Below, piece after piece: positions 45,880-55,454 of a stretch of 64,000 nt of DNA. The notes under the pieces were generated by a model. That model had not been told where the DNA came from. It saw nothing but the letters and a program-made list of their open reading frames with translations, and did no database searches. The translations under genes and the position numbers were made by a program. Every line of letters starts with the position of its first letter. The stretch's first letter is position 1. The stretch covers positions 186,001 to 250,000 of the forward strand of contig NZ_BMXP01000003.1 in assembly GCF_014651815.1 (NCBI RefSeq), read 5' to 3'. This DNA comes from Alteromonas halophila (GTDB lineage Bacteria > Pseudomonadota > Gammaproteobacteria > Enterobacterales > Alteromonadaceae).

Positions 45880-48331
45880 TTAAGTATGCCCTCACCTCAT
45901 CCAGCATGGATTCTGCCTCTTCATAAAGGGTTGCCTGCTCAAGCAGAGCATGCGCCCCCGCCCCTTTTACCTGTTCACTGCGCACATCAAGTACAATGGG
46001 AATGGCCATCGGCGAGACTTTCTTCAGGCTGACAAGATGCGCCTTGTCGACAAAACGAATCAGCAGATCAGCCAGCCGCCGCAAATCCAGTAATTCGCGC
46101 TCGGCGTCAGCACGCGCCACTGCCAGTAGCACATGGTCCGGATCGTGCTCGCGCAGCGTATCGTAAATTAAGTCAGTGGAGAAGGTCACCTGCTTCATGG
46201 TTTTCTGACTGCTGTGATAGCGCTGTTCGGTCAGCCCGCTGACAACCGCGACCTGCCGAAAGGAGCGCTTTAGCATGGGCGCCTGCAGCATCCAGTCTTC
46301 CAGTTCATCACCAAGAATATCAGGCTGGAACAGCGCAGCCAGCTGGCTATCGTTAATGCTGTTCACGGCGCAAACCGACAAGCCGTAGTCGGTAACACTG
46401 AAACTGAGCGGTTTGATCCCCATTTTTTCCATGCGCCGGGTTAGCAGCATGCCCAAAGTCTGATTCGCCTTTCGCCCTTCAAACGTGTAATACAGGGTAT
46501 GGTAGGCCTTGCGGTACGGAAACTGTTCCACCAGCACTTCGCCGGGCTGGGGGATACGTGAAAACGCTGCCTGCAAGTCCAGCCACTCCTGCACCTGCGC
46601 AGGCAAGGCCTGCCAGCGCTGGGGCGCGGCCAGCATATCGCGTACCCCATCGGCCAGAAAAGTAGACAGCGGCATCTGGCCGCCCACATAACTGGGGATT
46701 TTAGGCTCTTTGCCTTTGCCCGGACGGGCATGTAGCTGCATATCCCGGATGGCATCGAAAACGAGTACCTCTCCGGCAAACAGAAACGAGTCACCGGGGG
46801 TGAGCTGACTGGCAAAGTATTCTTCGACCTCGCCAATAATCTTGCCCTGATTGCCACGCCGGATCCGCTTTACCTTCAGCCTGCCGGCTTCCACGATGGT
46901 ACCGATATTCTGACGATGACGCTGAATGACCCGGCGATCGGCCGGCTTAAAGGTGCCGTCCGGTTTTTTACTCAGTCGCTGATAACGATCATAGGCCGCC
47001 AGCGCATTACCACCGTTTGCGGTGAACGTCCACAGCTTGTTGAAATCAGCGCGGTCTGTGCCCTGATACGGCGCGGCATCCAGCACTTGCTGGTAAATCG
47101 CCTCCGGTGAGGCGGCGGCGCTGCACAGACAGTTAAGAATAAACTGAGGCAGAATATCCAGCGCGCCAGGCATTGGCTTGTCACCATCCAGTGAACCGGC
47201 CGCTATAGCATCGATAGCGGCCTGACATTCTAAGGCTTCGAATCGGTTTGCCGGTACCAGCAGCGCATCGCTGGGCTCGTCAAAGCGGTGATTGGCCCGG
47301 CCAATACGCTGTAACAGCCGACTCACGCCTTTAGGCGCACCTACCTGTATCACCTTGTCCACACTGCCCCAGTCAATACCAAGTTCCAGCGCTGACGTGC
47401 ACACAATGGCCCGCAGCAGACCACTGGCCATCATGTCCTCAGTCTTGCGGCGCTGCTCTTTACTCAGTGAGCCGTGATACAGCGCGATGGGAAGCCCTTC
47501 GCGGTTTGCTTCCCACAGCATCTGAAACATCAGCTCAGACTGAGCCCGGGTGTTAACAAACACCAGCGTGGTTCTGGCCTGACAGATGACCTGATAGATC
47601 TCGTCGATAGCATAACGCGCCATAAAACCGCCAAACGGCATGCGATTGTCAGACTTCAGCATGGTTATCTGCGGTTTCACTGCCTCCGGCACATGGCAGA
47701 TGTCAGCAGGCTGTCCGCTTCTGCCAAGCCAGGCAGCAACGCTGTCGGGGTGGGCTACCGTCGCCGATAAACCAATTCGCTGATGGGCCGGCGCTAAGTG
47801 CTTCAGTCTGGCCATTGCCAGGGTCAGGAAATCCCCGCGCTTGCTGGCAATCAGGCTGTGCGTTTCATCCACAATTACCCGTTTTACCCTGCCGAAAATT
47901 GCCGGGGCATCGGCATAACTTAGCATCAGCATCAGCGATTCCGGGGTGGTCAGCAGCAGGTTGGGCGGTTTTTTACGCTGTCGCTGACGTTTGTGTGAGG
48001 GCGTATCACCGGTGCGGGTTTCAGCCGTTATATCAAGCTGCATTTGCGCAATAGGCTCAAGCAGATTGCGGTGAATGTCCTGGGTCAACGCTTTTAGCGG
48101 GGAAATATACAGCGTATGCAGACCATCCTGCGGCGCCTCATGAAGATCCAGCAACGAGGGTAAGAAGCCCGACAGGGTTTTACCGGCCCCGGTCGGCGCA
48201 ATCAGCAAAATATCCTTATCCTCTGCGGCTCGCGCCAGCATATCAAACTGATAATCGCGTACCTGCCAGCCTTTTTCTTCAAACCAGTTCGCGAACGTCG
48301 CTGGCAGTTTTACGTGAGAAGCCGTCGTCAT
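45866..48331 (-). CDS. Ligase-associated DEXH-box DNA helicase (Lhr family)
   Basis: An 821-residue superfamily 2 helicase. Walker A is IAPTGAGKTLSG, motif II is VIVDETHSL, motif III GLSATVAHP, and motif VI LLQRIGRANHR. The Lhr-type C-terminal domain follows. It is the short, ligase-associated form (about 800 residues) rather than the 1500-residue Lhr. It overlaps pdeM and is divergent from the exonuclease-ligase pair across 152 bp; the four act as one repair module. Confidence 0.9.
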   Translation of the reverse strand: MTTASHVKLPATFANWFEEKGWQVRDYQFDMLARAAEDKDILLIAPTGAGKTLSGFLPSLLDLHEAPQDGLHTLYISPLKALTQDIHRNLLEPIAQMQLDITAETRTGDTPSHKRQRQRKKPPNLLLTTPESLMLMLSYADAPAIFGRVKRVIVDETHSLIASKRGDFLTLAMARLKHLAPAHQRIGLSATVAHPDSVAAWLGRSGQPADICHVPEAVKPQITMLKSDNRMPFGGFMARYAIDEIYQVICQARTTLVFVNTRAQSELMFQMLWEANREGLPIALYHGSLSKEQRRKTEDMMASGLLRAIVCTSALELGIDWGSVDKVIQVGAPKGVSRLLQRIGRANHRFDEPSDALLVPANRFEALECQAAIDAIAAGSLDGDKPMPGALDILPQFILNCLCSAAASPEAIYQQVLDAAPYQGTDRADFNKLWTFTANGGNALAAYDRYQRLSKKPDGTFKPADRRVIQRHRQNIGTIVEAGRLKVKRIRRGNQGKIIGEVEEYFASQLTPGDSFLFAGEVLVFDAIRDMQLHARPGKGKEPKIPSYVGGQMPLSTFLADGVRDMLAAPQRWQALPAQVQEWLDLQAAFSRIPQPGEVLVEQFPYRKAYHTLYYTFEGRKANQTLGMLLTRRMEKMGIKPLSFSVTDYGLSVCAVNSINDSQLAALFQPDILGDELEDWMLQAPMLKRSFRQVAVVSGLTEQRYHSSQKTMKQVTFSTDLIYDTLREHDPDHVLLAVARADAERELLDLRRLADLLIRFVDKAHLVSLKKVSPMAIPIVLDVRSEQVKGAGAHALLEQATLYEEAESMLDEVRAYLSGGD

Positions 48332-48483
48332 ACATTACAGATCGTTAATAAAGAAGTGCCGGGTAACGGCAACCATTCCTGATATTACCCCGTATACCCG
48401 CTACGAAGCATTACGAATGCTGCACTGTGGCGGTGTAGTTACAGAGTTAGTGATAAACATTGTCAAAGACAGGAGAGATTACG

Positions 48484-49509
48484 TTGCATCCCCGTCAGTG
48501 GATGACTGTCCACCAAAAAGGCCTTTATTGTGCACCTGCCGACTGCTACATCGACCCCATGGAAAAGGTCGATACGGCCATCATCACGCATGGTCATGCC
48601 GACCATGCGCGGCCGGGCCACAAGCGGGTTATCGCCAGCGCGCCAACGCTGGATATTATGCGCACCCGCTATGGCAATGATATGGCAAGGCAGACGATTG
48701 CGCTGGCCAGCGGCCATGTTAAGGCGCTGGGGGATGCTGGCGATCCGGTTTACCTTAGTCTGGTGCCTGCCGGCCATATATTAGGCTCCTGTCAGGCGGT
48801 GCTAAGTTATCGCGATCAGCGACTGGTGATTTCGGGCGACTACAAACGCCGTCCCGATCCAACCTGCCCGCCTTTTGAAGTGACGCCCTGCGACGTGTTT
48901 ATCACCGAGGCCACCTTTGGCTTGCCGGTATTTAAGCACCCGCCAATTGAGCGCGAAATTGCCAAACTGCTTAACTCGCTTGCCGTGTTCCCCCATCGCT
49001 GCCATCTGGTGGGCACCTATGCATTGGGCAAGTGTCAGCGTGTGCTCCTGGCATTACGGGAAGCCGGTTATACCAAGCCTGTCTACCTGCACGGCGCCCT
49101 GCTGCGGTTATGCAGTCTGTATCAGCGGTATGGCATTGAGCTTGGCGAACTGGTAGCCGTCAGTGATGTAGACGATAAGTCGACACTGGCCGGGGAGATC
49201 GTGCTTGCCCCACCTTCCGCGCTGGCCGATCGCTGGTCACGCTCACTACCAGAGGTACGCACGGTGATGGCGTCGGGCTGGATGCAGATCCGGGCCCGGG
49301 CCCGGCAGCGCAAAGCGGAGCTACCGCTGATCATCTCTGATCACTGCGACTGGCCGGAACTGATCAGTACCTTGCGTGACGTGTCACCCCAGGAAGTCTG
49401 GGTGACCCACGGACGTGAAGACGCGCTGGTCTACCAGGCACGGACAATGGGATTTAAAGCACAGGCATTGTCGCTGATTGGCTATGAGAACGAAGATGAG
49501 AGCGGTTAA
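48484..49509 (+). CDS. Ligase-associated DNA exonuclease (metallo-beta-lactamase fold)
   Basis: A 341-residue MBL/beta-CASP-like nuclease. Metal motif ITHGHADHARPGH (H-x-H-x-D-H), then GDYKRRPDPTCPP with the next metal Asp, and a late ISDHCDW. It trims DNA ends before the ligase acts (family inference). Start: a TTG at 48484 (MHPRQWMTVHQKG), chosen because AGGAGA lies 7 nt upstream. It ends in a TAATG overlap with the ligase start, so translation is coupled. Confidence 0.87.
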   Translation: MHPRQWMTVHQKGLYCAPADCYIDPMEKVDTAIITHGHADHARPGHKRVIASAPTLDIMRTRYGNDMARQTIALASGHVKALGDAGDPVYLSLVPAGHILGSCQAVLSYRDQRLVISGDYKRRPDPTCPPFEVTPCDVFITEATFGLPVFKHPPIEREIAKLLNSLAVFPHRCHLVGTYALGKCQRVLLALREAGYTKPVYLHGALLRLCSLYQRYGIELGELVAVSDVDDKSTLAGEIVLAPPSALADRWSRSLPEVRTVMASGWMQIRARARQRKAELPLIISDHCDWPELISTLRDVSPQEVWVTHGREDALVYQARTMGFKAQALSLIGYENEDESG

Positions 49510-51107
49510 TGAACGCATTCAGTGACCTGCTTGAACAACTGTATTTTACCGGCAGCACCAATACCAAGGCAGCCATCCTAAAGCATTACATCGCCACCAC
49601 GCCCGACCCGGACCGCGGCTGGGCCATCGCCGCGATTGCCGGCACACTTCGCTTCGACTTTTTTAAGCGCAATACTGTGAAAAAGCTGATGCTGGAACGG
49701 GTCGACGAGGCCTTGTTCGCCATGAGTTATGACTACGTAGGAGAGATGAGTGAGACCGTCGCCCATCTTTGGCCTGAACCGGCAACAGCACAGTCTGCCG
49801 CTTTGCCAAGCCTGAGCGAGGTGGTGGAGACCTTTCGTAGTGCAAAACGCAACGAAGTAAGCGGTCACTTACAACGTTACCTCGATATGATGACGGCTGC
49901 CCAGCGCTGGGCGCTGATAAAGCTTGGCACACGGGGCCTTCGCATTGGTATGTCGGCGCGCTCGGTGAAACAGGTGCTGGCCGAGTACGGGGACAAAGAC
50001 ATCCAGGAAATTGAAGCATTATGGCACGCCATGATGCCGCCCTATACGACGTTGCTGGCCTACCTGGAGGGGCGGGCCGATAAGCCGGATATTTCAGACA
50101 GTGTCACCTTTCATCCGGTTATGCTGGCGCATCCCATTGACGACCGTGTGCTGGATAACTGGCAACCGGCCGACTGGCAGGTAGAGCACAAGTTTGACGG
50201 GATCCGTGTGCAACTGGTAGTCACCGCCAAAGGCAAGGCGCTGTTTTCGCGCACCGGCGATGATATCAGCCACGCCTTTCCTGATTTAACCGACAGCGTT
50301 GACCGTCACATGGTCGTAGACGGCGAATTGCTTGTCATTCACGGCGACAAACAGGGTATGCCGCAGGTGGATACCTTCAACGCATTGCAACAGCGCCTGA
50401 ATAAGAAAAAACCGGCGCCATCGCTAATAAAGTCACTGCCGGCCGGCATGATCGTCTATGACGCCATGAGCCTGGATGGGCAGTCCCTCACTGAGCTGCC
50501 CTTAAGTCAGCGGCGCACCAGGCTCGAAAAGTGGTTTTCCAGCGTCGCACTTCCGCGCCTGTACTTATCCCGTACGTTACAGGCAGACAGCACGGCAGCG
50601 CTGCGTCAGTTACATGAGCATGCCTCACAGGATCTGGCGGTAGAAGGGTTGATGATAAAACGCAAAGCCGGGCAGTACATCCCTGGCAGACCTAAGGGCG
50701 AATGGTATAAGTGGAAACGCGACCCGTTGTATGTGGATGCGGTGGTAATGTATGCGCAGCGTGGTCACGGCAACCGCTCCAGTTATTATTCTGACTTTAC
50801 CTTTGGTGCCTGGCAGGGCGATACACTGCTGCCCATTGGCAAGGCCTACTCCGGGTTTACAGATGAAGAACTGAAAAAGCTGGATAACTGGGTCCGGCGC
50901 CATGCTATTGGCCGCTTTGGGCCAGTACGGGAAGTCGAAAAAGCGCTGGTGGTGGAAGTCGCCTTTGATGCCGTGCACCCGTCAAAGCGCCATAAATCAG
51001 GCGTTGCGCTGCGCTTCCCGCGCATTCACAGGATCCGCTGGGATAAGCCAGCGGCCGAGGCCGATACCCTCGATATTGTGAAGTCACTGATTGAACGCGC
51101 TGAATAG
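49509..51107 (+). CDS. ATP-dependent DNA ligase (repair-cluster type)
   Basis: A 532-residue ligase with an N-terminal DNA-binding domain, an adenylation domain and an OB fold. The adenylated Lys228 is in VEHKFDGIRVQ; motif III region VVDGELLV and motif IV (VEGLMIKRKAG), motif V (WYKWKRDPL) and motif VI-like RFPRIHRIRWDKP are all present. It is distinct from the NAD-dependent replicative LigA. Coupled to the exonuclease by TAATG. Confidence 0.92.
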   Translation: MNAFSDLLEQLYFTGSTNTKAAILKHYIATTPDPDRGWAIAAIAGTLRFDFFKRNTVKKLMLERVDEALFAMSYDYVGEMSETVAHLWPEPATAQSAALPSLSEVVETFRSAKRNEVSGHLQRYLDMMTAAQRWALIKLGTRGLRIGMSARSVKQVLAEYGDKDIQEIEALWHAMMPPYTTLLAYLEGRADKPDISDSVTFHPVMLAHPIDDRVLDNWQPADWQVEHKFDGIRVQLVVTAKGKALFSRTGDDISHAFPDLTDSVDRHMVVDGELLVIHGDKQGMPQVDTFNALQQRLNKKKPAPSLIKSLPAGMIVYDAMSLDGQSLTELPLSQRRTRLEKWFSSVALPRLYLSRTLQADSTAALRQLHEHASQDLAVEGLMIKRKAGQYIPGRPKGEWYKWKRDPLYVDAVVMYAQRGHGNRSSYYSDFTFGAWQGDTLLPIGKAYSGFTDEELKKLDNWVRRHAIGRFGPVREVEKALVVEVAFDAVHPSKRHKSGVALRFPRIHRIRWDKPAAEADTLDIVKSLIERAE

Positions 51108-51112
51108 CCTGT

Positions 51113-52195
51113 TTACGCCAGTGACGTGGATTGCGCACTGTGCGCATTACGGTAGGCGCCAGGCGAACACCCCTCAGCGGCTTTAAACGCGCGGTTAAAA
51201 GACGACAACGAGGAGAAGCCACTTTCCAGTCCAGTCACCAGGATTGACCAGTGCGCACTCTGCGTCGAGGTTAACAGACGTTTCGCATGTGCGATCCGAT
51301 ACTGATTCACCAGCTGACTAAAGTTATCCGCATCAAACGAATAGCGGATAGCGCGGCTCACCTTATATTCAGATACCCCCAGCGCGTTGGCAATATCAAT
51401 CATTTTCAGGTTCGCTGTCAGGTAAAGCTGGCGGGCCTCAAACAGCATTTTCATGTCGCTGGCAAGTGCTGCTTCAGCCTCACCTGCTGTTTTATTGCCT
51501 GACGAAGCCTGTGGTTCGGTAAGCTTGTTTTGCTGAGACATGGCACGCCGCTTAAGTATAAGCAACGCCTGTGTGGTAAACAGGATAAGTAGCGCAGAAA
51601 AGGCCACAAAATAAGGGTAGGCGGCAGCGCGAACTGTCAGATCGCTGAACAGACTAATCACCACGCTGCACAGAACTACACCTGACATGAACGCGGAGGC
51701 AAACATATAGCGCTGCCAGGGTAGCAATATCGACTGTCGTGCTTGTGGTCTTATTGCTTCCCAGAAGGTCAGCAACAGTATGGTCGATGACAGCAACTGA
51801 GTGATTTCGCCCAGACCACTGCTAAAAAGCATTACGGCAGCCGATGGCAATAACCCGGTAGCCGAGGCAAAGTGCAGGCCCTGATTGAGCATGACCAGCA
51901 GAGCAATGACCACTGCAATGCCAATGTGCCGTGCCTGAATGGCATTCTTTTCTCTGAACAACGCACGGGCCACCAGCCAAATCACATTGCAGGTCGCACA
52001 GGTACCAAGCCCTATAAGATACTGGTACGGGCCAGCGAGGTCTGCGCTGAGCGCTTTGACCGATACCATCGCCAGTGAGCCACAGAAAATTGCGAAGACA
52101 ATGTTCTCAGCGGTTTTCTGTTTAACCAGCAGCTGAGCAAGCATCAGAGCGATACTGCTGACAAGCAACACAATATACGCGGCGCTGACTTCCAT
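51113..52195 (-). CDS. Membrane-bound AraC-family transcriptional regulator
   Basis: A 360-residue protein: seven predicted membrane helices (about residues 5-215) followed by a cytoplasmic AraC-type DNA-binding domain (MIDIANALGVSEYKVSRAIR, then GLESGFSSLSSFNRAFKAAE with the second helix-turn-helix). Such 7TM-AraC fusions sense membrane or extracellular cues; the cue is unknown. Start: ATG at 52195 with GGGAT 6 nt upstream rather than the upstream TTG. It is divergent from a DUF2306 membrane protein, its most likely target. Confidence 0.85.
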   Translation of the reverse strand: MEVSAAYIVLLVSSIALMLAQLLVKQKTAENIVFAIFCGSLAMVSVKALSADLAGPYQYLIGLGTCATCNVIWLVARALFREKNAIQARHIGIAVVIALLVMLNQGLHFASATGLLPSAAVMLFSSGLGEITQLLSSTILLLTFWEAIRPQARQSILLPWQRYMFASAFMSGVVLCSVVISLFSDLTVRAAAYPYFVAFSALLILFTTQALLILKRRAMSQQNKLTEPQASSGNKTAGEAEAALASDMKMLFEARQLYLTANLKMIDIANALGVSEYKVSRAIRYSFDADNFSQLVNQYRIAHAKRLLTSTQSAHWSILVTGLESGFSSLSSFNRAFKAAEGCSPGAYRNAHSAQSTSLA

Positions 52196-52375
52196 AGATA
52201 ATCCCGTCAATGATCTTACACAAGTTTACGATACTGTCCTGAACGCTGCCCGCATCAATTGTTAGCGAATGTGAACCACATGCACACTAAAGGTAGTCAC
52301 ATTCTGAATTTGCGCAGTATTTACGCCGCTGACGGTCCATTATCCGGCTATCTTTTGCACATACCGGGCACAACA

Positions 52376-53224
52376 ATGACTACGTTTTTTTCTTTTTTAC
52401 ACCCTGTACAACTGACTGCAAGTCTGGCCTCAGCCTCGCTGACACGCGGCCTGCTCACAAGCTGGGTAACCGCCGTTCTGATAGGACAATGGCTGTTCGC
52501 GGCTTACATCACCGTGCAGTTTGCCGCCCCCTGGGCAACCGGCGCACTGTCTGAAAGCACCTTCTCCCATATGATAAAAGGCCATGTGGCGGGCGATAAT
52601 ATCGGCAACGCGGTTCTGTTGCTGCATATTTTGCCGGTCATGCTGATAAGTATGAGTGGGGTGTTACAACTGATCCCTTATCTGCGTCAGCACTTTCCCC
52701 GCTTTCATCGTCTCAATGGCCGTTTATTCCTGACACTGGGACTGTGCGGTGCACTGACAGGGCTCTGGCTTACCTGGGGCCGGGACACCCGGCTGAGTAA
52801 TATAGGCGCAATAGGAATTACGCTGAACGGCCTGCTGATACCCATTGCCGTGGCCGCCGCCTGGTACTATGCGCGAAAGCGTGATTTTAAACAGCACAGC
52901 CGGTTTGCCATCCACGCGTTTATCCTTATCAATGGGGTCTGGTCATTCCGGCTTATGCTGATGGGCTGGTATATGGTTAATCAGGGGCCAAACGGCAACA
53001 ACGCAACAATTGACGGTCCGGCCGATTTGTTTATGTCGTTCGCGTGTTACCTGCTGCCCATGGCCATTGCCGAAGTGTACTTCTGGTCTCAGCGTCACCC
53101 GCGCTGCGCCATTACCGTTATCAGTAACAGCGCATTACTGATCACAGCGGGTATGACCGCCGTGGGTGTTTTCGCAGCGGGCGTAATGATGTGGTGGCCA
53201 CGCATCGCCGCCGGTGCATTGTAA
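52376..53224 (+). CDS. DUF2306 family membrane protein
   Basis: A 282-residue protein with about seven predicted membrane helices. The family hallmark FPRFHRLNGRLFLTLG and HSRFAIHAFILINGVWSFR, with conserved His and Arg, is visible. DUF2306 proteins have no proven function; the His-rich helices suggest a haem or metal site. Start: I chose the ATG at 52376 (MTTFFSFLHPVQ) as the first that opens on a plausible helix; the ribosome-binding site is weak and an earlier start is possible. Divergent from the membrane AraC regulator, which probably controls it. Confidence 0.7.
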   Translation: MTTFFSFLHPVQLTASLASASLTRGLLTSWVTAVLIGQWLFAAYITVQFAAPWATGALSESTFSHMIKGHVAGDNIGNAVLLLHILPVMLISMSGVLQLIPYLRQHFPRFHRLNGRLFLTLGLCGALTGLWLTWGRDTRLSNIGAIGITLNGLLIPIAVAAAWYYARKRDFKQHSRFAIHAFILINGVWSFRLMLMGWYMVNQGPNGNNATIDGPADLFMSFACYLLPMAIAEVYFWSQRHPRCAITVISNSALLITAGMTAVGVFAAGVMMWWPRIAAGAL

Positions 53225-53268
53225 CCGCAGGGGCTCAGTGGTGCGCACCTTTTCACTTTTTCACCTTA

Positions 53269-54234
53269 TCAGTCGCTGACATCGCGGGCTGACGGTAACG
53301 CGGTAAACGCTCCATACTGGCTGACCGTGTGCGCGCCGCAACGCGCAGCAAATGACACAGCAGCTTCAAGCGCTGCCGGGTTACTCACCCACTCATCAAA
53401 ACCGCCGGCGTCCTTAAGCTGGCGGGTCACAGAGTACAACAGGCCACCGATGAACGAATCGCCGGCGGCCGTGGTGTCTTTCACGCTTGCGTCTGGCGGC
53501 GTAACGCTCACCTGCCCGTTGGCGGTATAGCAGCGCACTGCTTTACCGCCGTCAGTCAGTAAAATTAGCTTTACGCCACTGTCCAGCCAGTGCTTGATGC
53601 ACTGCGTCGTTTTGTTCTGACCATACAGGGCATCCAGCTCTTCCTGGCTGGCCTTGATAATACTGACCTGGCTTGCCACGTTATCAATCATACCCGGCGC
53701 ATCATCAAGTGAGGCCCAGAATGCAGGACGAAAGTTGATATCCAGGCTGGACAGCGCACCAGCTTTGCCTACTTTGTCTAATAACAGTGCAGTACCTTCA
53801 CGTAGCCGCGGGGTTGCCAGAGAACCGGAACAGAAATGGACAATATCGTCATCCTGAATAACAACATCAGCGAAAGCCGCTTTGTCCAGCCAGGTATGGG
53901 CGGCATTTTCCAGGTAAAAGTCGAACGACCGCTCGCCGTCTTTATCCAGACTGACAAACGCCAGTGCTGTTTTTGCCACCTCAAGCTGCACTACCGCCTC
54001 CACGCCAACCTGATAATGACGTAGCATACTAATCAGATAATCGCCGAACACATCACTGCCGACCCTTGAGATCATACTGCTCTGGCCACCCAGCTTCGCT
54101 ACCGCAACGGCCACATTGGCAGGCGCACCACCCGCATGAGGCTGAAACGGAGACATCATGGGCGGCGTACCTGCAATGCTGTCCCGCTGCGCTAACATAT
54201 CAATCAATACTTCACCGACACTGATTACTTTCAT
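53269..54234 (-). CDS. scrK: Fructokinase (PfkB family)
   Basis: Phosphorylates fructose to fructose 6-phosphate. It has 321 residues of the PfkB ribokinase fold: HAGGAPANVAVAVAKLGGQ (first PfkB signature) and DTTAAGDSFIGGLLYSV (second, with catalytic Asp). Start: ATG at 54234, AGGACC 5 nt before. A LacI-like operator 66 bp upstream nearly matches the one in front of amylosucrase, so it should handle the fructose released from sucrose. A sugar kinase of other specificity is the alternative. Confidence 0.88.
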   Translation of the reverse strand: MKVISVGEVLIDMLAQRDSIAGTPPMMSPFQPHAGGAPANVAVAVAKLGGQSSMISRVGSDVFGDYLISMLRHYQVGVEAVVQLEVAKTALAFVSLDKDGERSFDFYLENAAHTWLDKAAFADVVIQDDDIVHFCSGSLATPRLREGTALLLDKVGKAGALSSLDINFRPAFWASLDDAPGMIDNVASQVSIIKASQEELDALYGQNKTTQCIKHWLDSGVKLILLTDGGKAVRCYTANGQVSVTPPDASVKDTTAAGDSFIGGLLYSVTRQLKDAGGFDEWVSNPAALEAAVSFAARCGAHTVSQYGAFTALPSARDVSD

Positions 54235-54634
54235 TACGGTCCTTTTTGAGGTCGCTTTTATCACCCTGACAGTATTGTAGGAGCACAAGTCGAGGTCAAC
54301 TTAATTGATTAAGATATGCTGACGTCACCCTGATTTTATGTTCTTCAGACGTTGTAACAACAATGCACAAATTGCCCCTTATGCAGGCAAACAGCACGCT
54401 ATACAACCGCTTTAAAAGGTCCCGGCGATCATCGCCATACCCTTAATGCAATGTTCACACTAATTTACGAGCTTTAGACCAAATTCATATATGTATAGGT
54501 AGAGGTGAAATTACAAGACTAAGCTGTTAAGCGACAGATACGCAGCAGGTTCTTTAATAACAAGTGATAGTTAACTTGGTTGGTGAGGTTTTTGGGATGC
54601 GTCTGGTTGTACAACAACTAACGAGGATATAACA
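54235..54634. other. 400-bp intergenic region with operator and palindromes
   Basis: Holds the fructokinase operator (54300-54313) and two related palindromes: GTTGTAACAAC (54351-54361) and GTTGTACAAC (54606-54615), the latter 20 bp before the exported protein start and next to its ribosome-binding site (GAGGATATA). A TATATG -10-like hexamer is near 54490. No coding potential seen. Confidence 0.45.
54300..54313. promoter_or_regulatory. LacI-family-like operator upstream of fructokinase
   Basis: CTTAATTGATTAAG, a 14-bp palindrome with one central mismatch, 66 bp upstream of the fructokinase start. It matches the amylosucrase/MFS site at 12 of 14 bases. No LacI-family regulator gene is in the window. 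Confidence 0.6.
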
Positions 54635-55411
54635 ATGAACAAACTGACAAGAGGTATTGCTTTAACAACAGGATTGCTGTTTCTCGGCCTGTGGTCGGCA
54701 ACGGTTGCCGCCGACCAGCATAAAGCAAAAGGTGCTCAGCAGGAAATGCTGGCAGAGATGTGGGTCATGGTGCCCAAAAAAGGCAAAATGAGTGAGCTTG
54801 AGCAGGCCATGCAAGAGCACCTTAAATTCCGTCGCTCAAAGCAGGATCCCCGTGAGTGGCGCTTTTACTCACCGGTACTGGGTAGCAAACTGGAGCGCAT
54901 TGGTGTGCGCGCAGGAGGCTTTACCTGGAAAGACATGGACAGCTATCGTGACTGGAGCATGGAAAACGGTGTCAGCAAACACTTTCAGGAAACAGCCGGA
55001 GAGTACTTAGATCACTATCATCACTATCTGTCGGTGGAGGACTACGCCAATAGCCACTGGGAACCGGATGTGGAATACCGGTATGTGGGCGTTACCAGCT
55101 ACACACCTAAAATGGGGCACCGTCAGGCCATCGAGAAAGATAAAAAGATGCTGGCTGATGCTGCGAAGGCACAGAAGTGGCCATATCACTGGGCATTCTC
55201 CAATGAGGTCGGAGGCCGCGGCGAAATGACGTTGGCGGTGCCATACAAAAACTGGGGAGCCATGGCGCCGCCTGAAGAGAAATTTCCTGCGTTACTCACC
55301 AAACATATGGGGAGCGAAGAAAAAGCGATGGAGTTAATGGAGCGCTGGTCCAGCCACTTTGAAGATATTCACTACAATATCTGGGCGCTAAGAGACGATC
55401 TGATGGAGTAA
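54635..55411 (+). CDS. Exported protein of unknown function
   Basis: A 258-residue protein with a clear Sec signal peptide (cleavage likely after SATVAA, residue 26). Two halves, about residues 38-135 and 150-255, each start with a beta strand (MLAEMWVMVPKKG / VEYRYVGVTSYTP) and contain aromatic-rich helices. This suggests two ferredoxin-like (dimeric alpha-beta barrel, NIPSNAP/Dabb-like) domains, but that is a guess from pattern. It is rich in His and Trp (DHYHHYLS, WSSHFEDIHYNIW). Not recognised. Single gene, ribosome-binding site GAGGAT. Confidence 0.6.
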   Translation: MNKLTRGIALTTGLLFLGLWSATVAADQHKAKGAQQEMLAEMWVMVPKKGKMSELEQAMQEHLKFRRSKQDPREWRFYSPVLGSKLERIGVRAGGFTWKDMDSYRDWSMENGVSKHFQETAGEYLDHYHHYLSVEDYANSHWEPDVEYRYVGVTSYTPKMGHRQAIEKDKKMLADAAKAQKWPYHWAFSNEVGGRGEMTLAVPYKNWGAMAPPEEKFPALLTKHMGSEEKAMELMERWSSHFEDIHYNIWALRDDLME

Positions 55412-55418
55412 CCATAAT

Positions 55419-55441
55419 GTGCCCTTTTTGAAAAAGGGCAC
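55419..55441. terminator. Hairpin between convergent genes, probable terminator
   Basis: GTGCCC-TTTTTGAAAAA-GGGCAC: a nearly perfect palindrome of 23 bp located 8 bp after the exported protein and 14 bp before the convergent GST stop. The A/T tracts are inside the stem; there is no strong trailing U-run, so efficiency is uncertain. Confidence 0.55.
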
Positions 55442-55454
55442 CGTTTCTGCCTAA

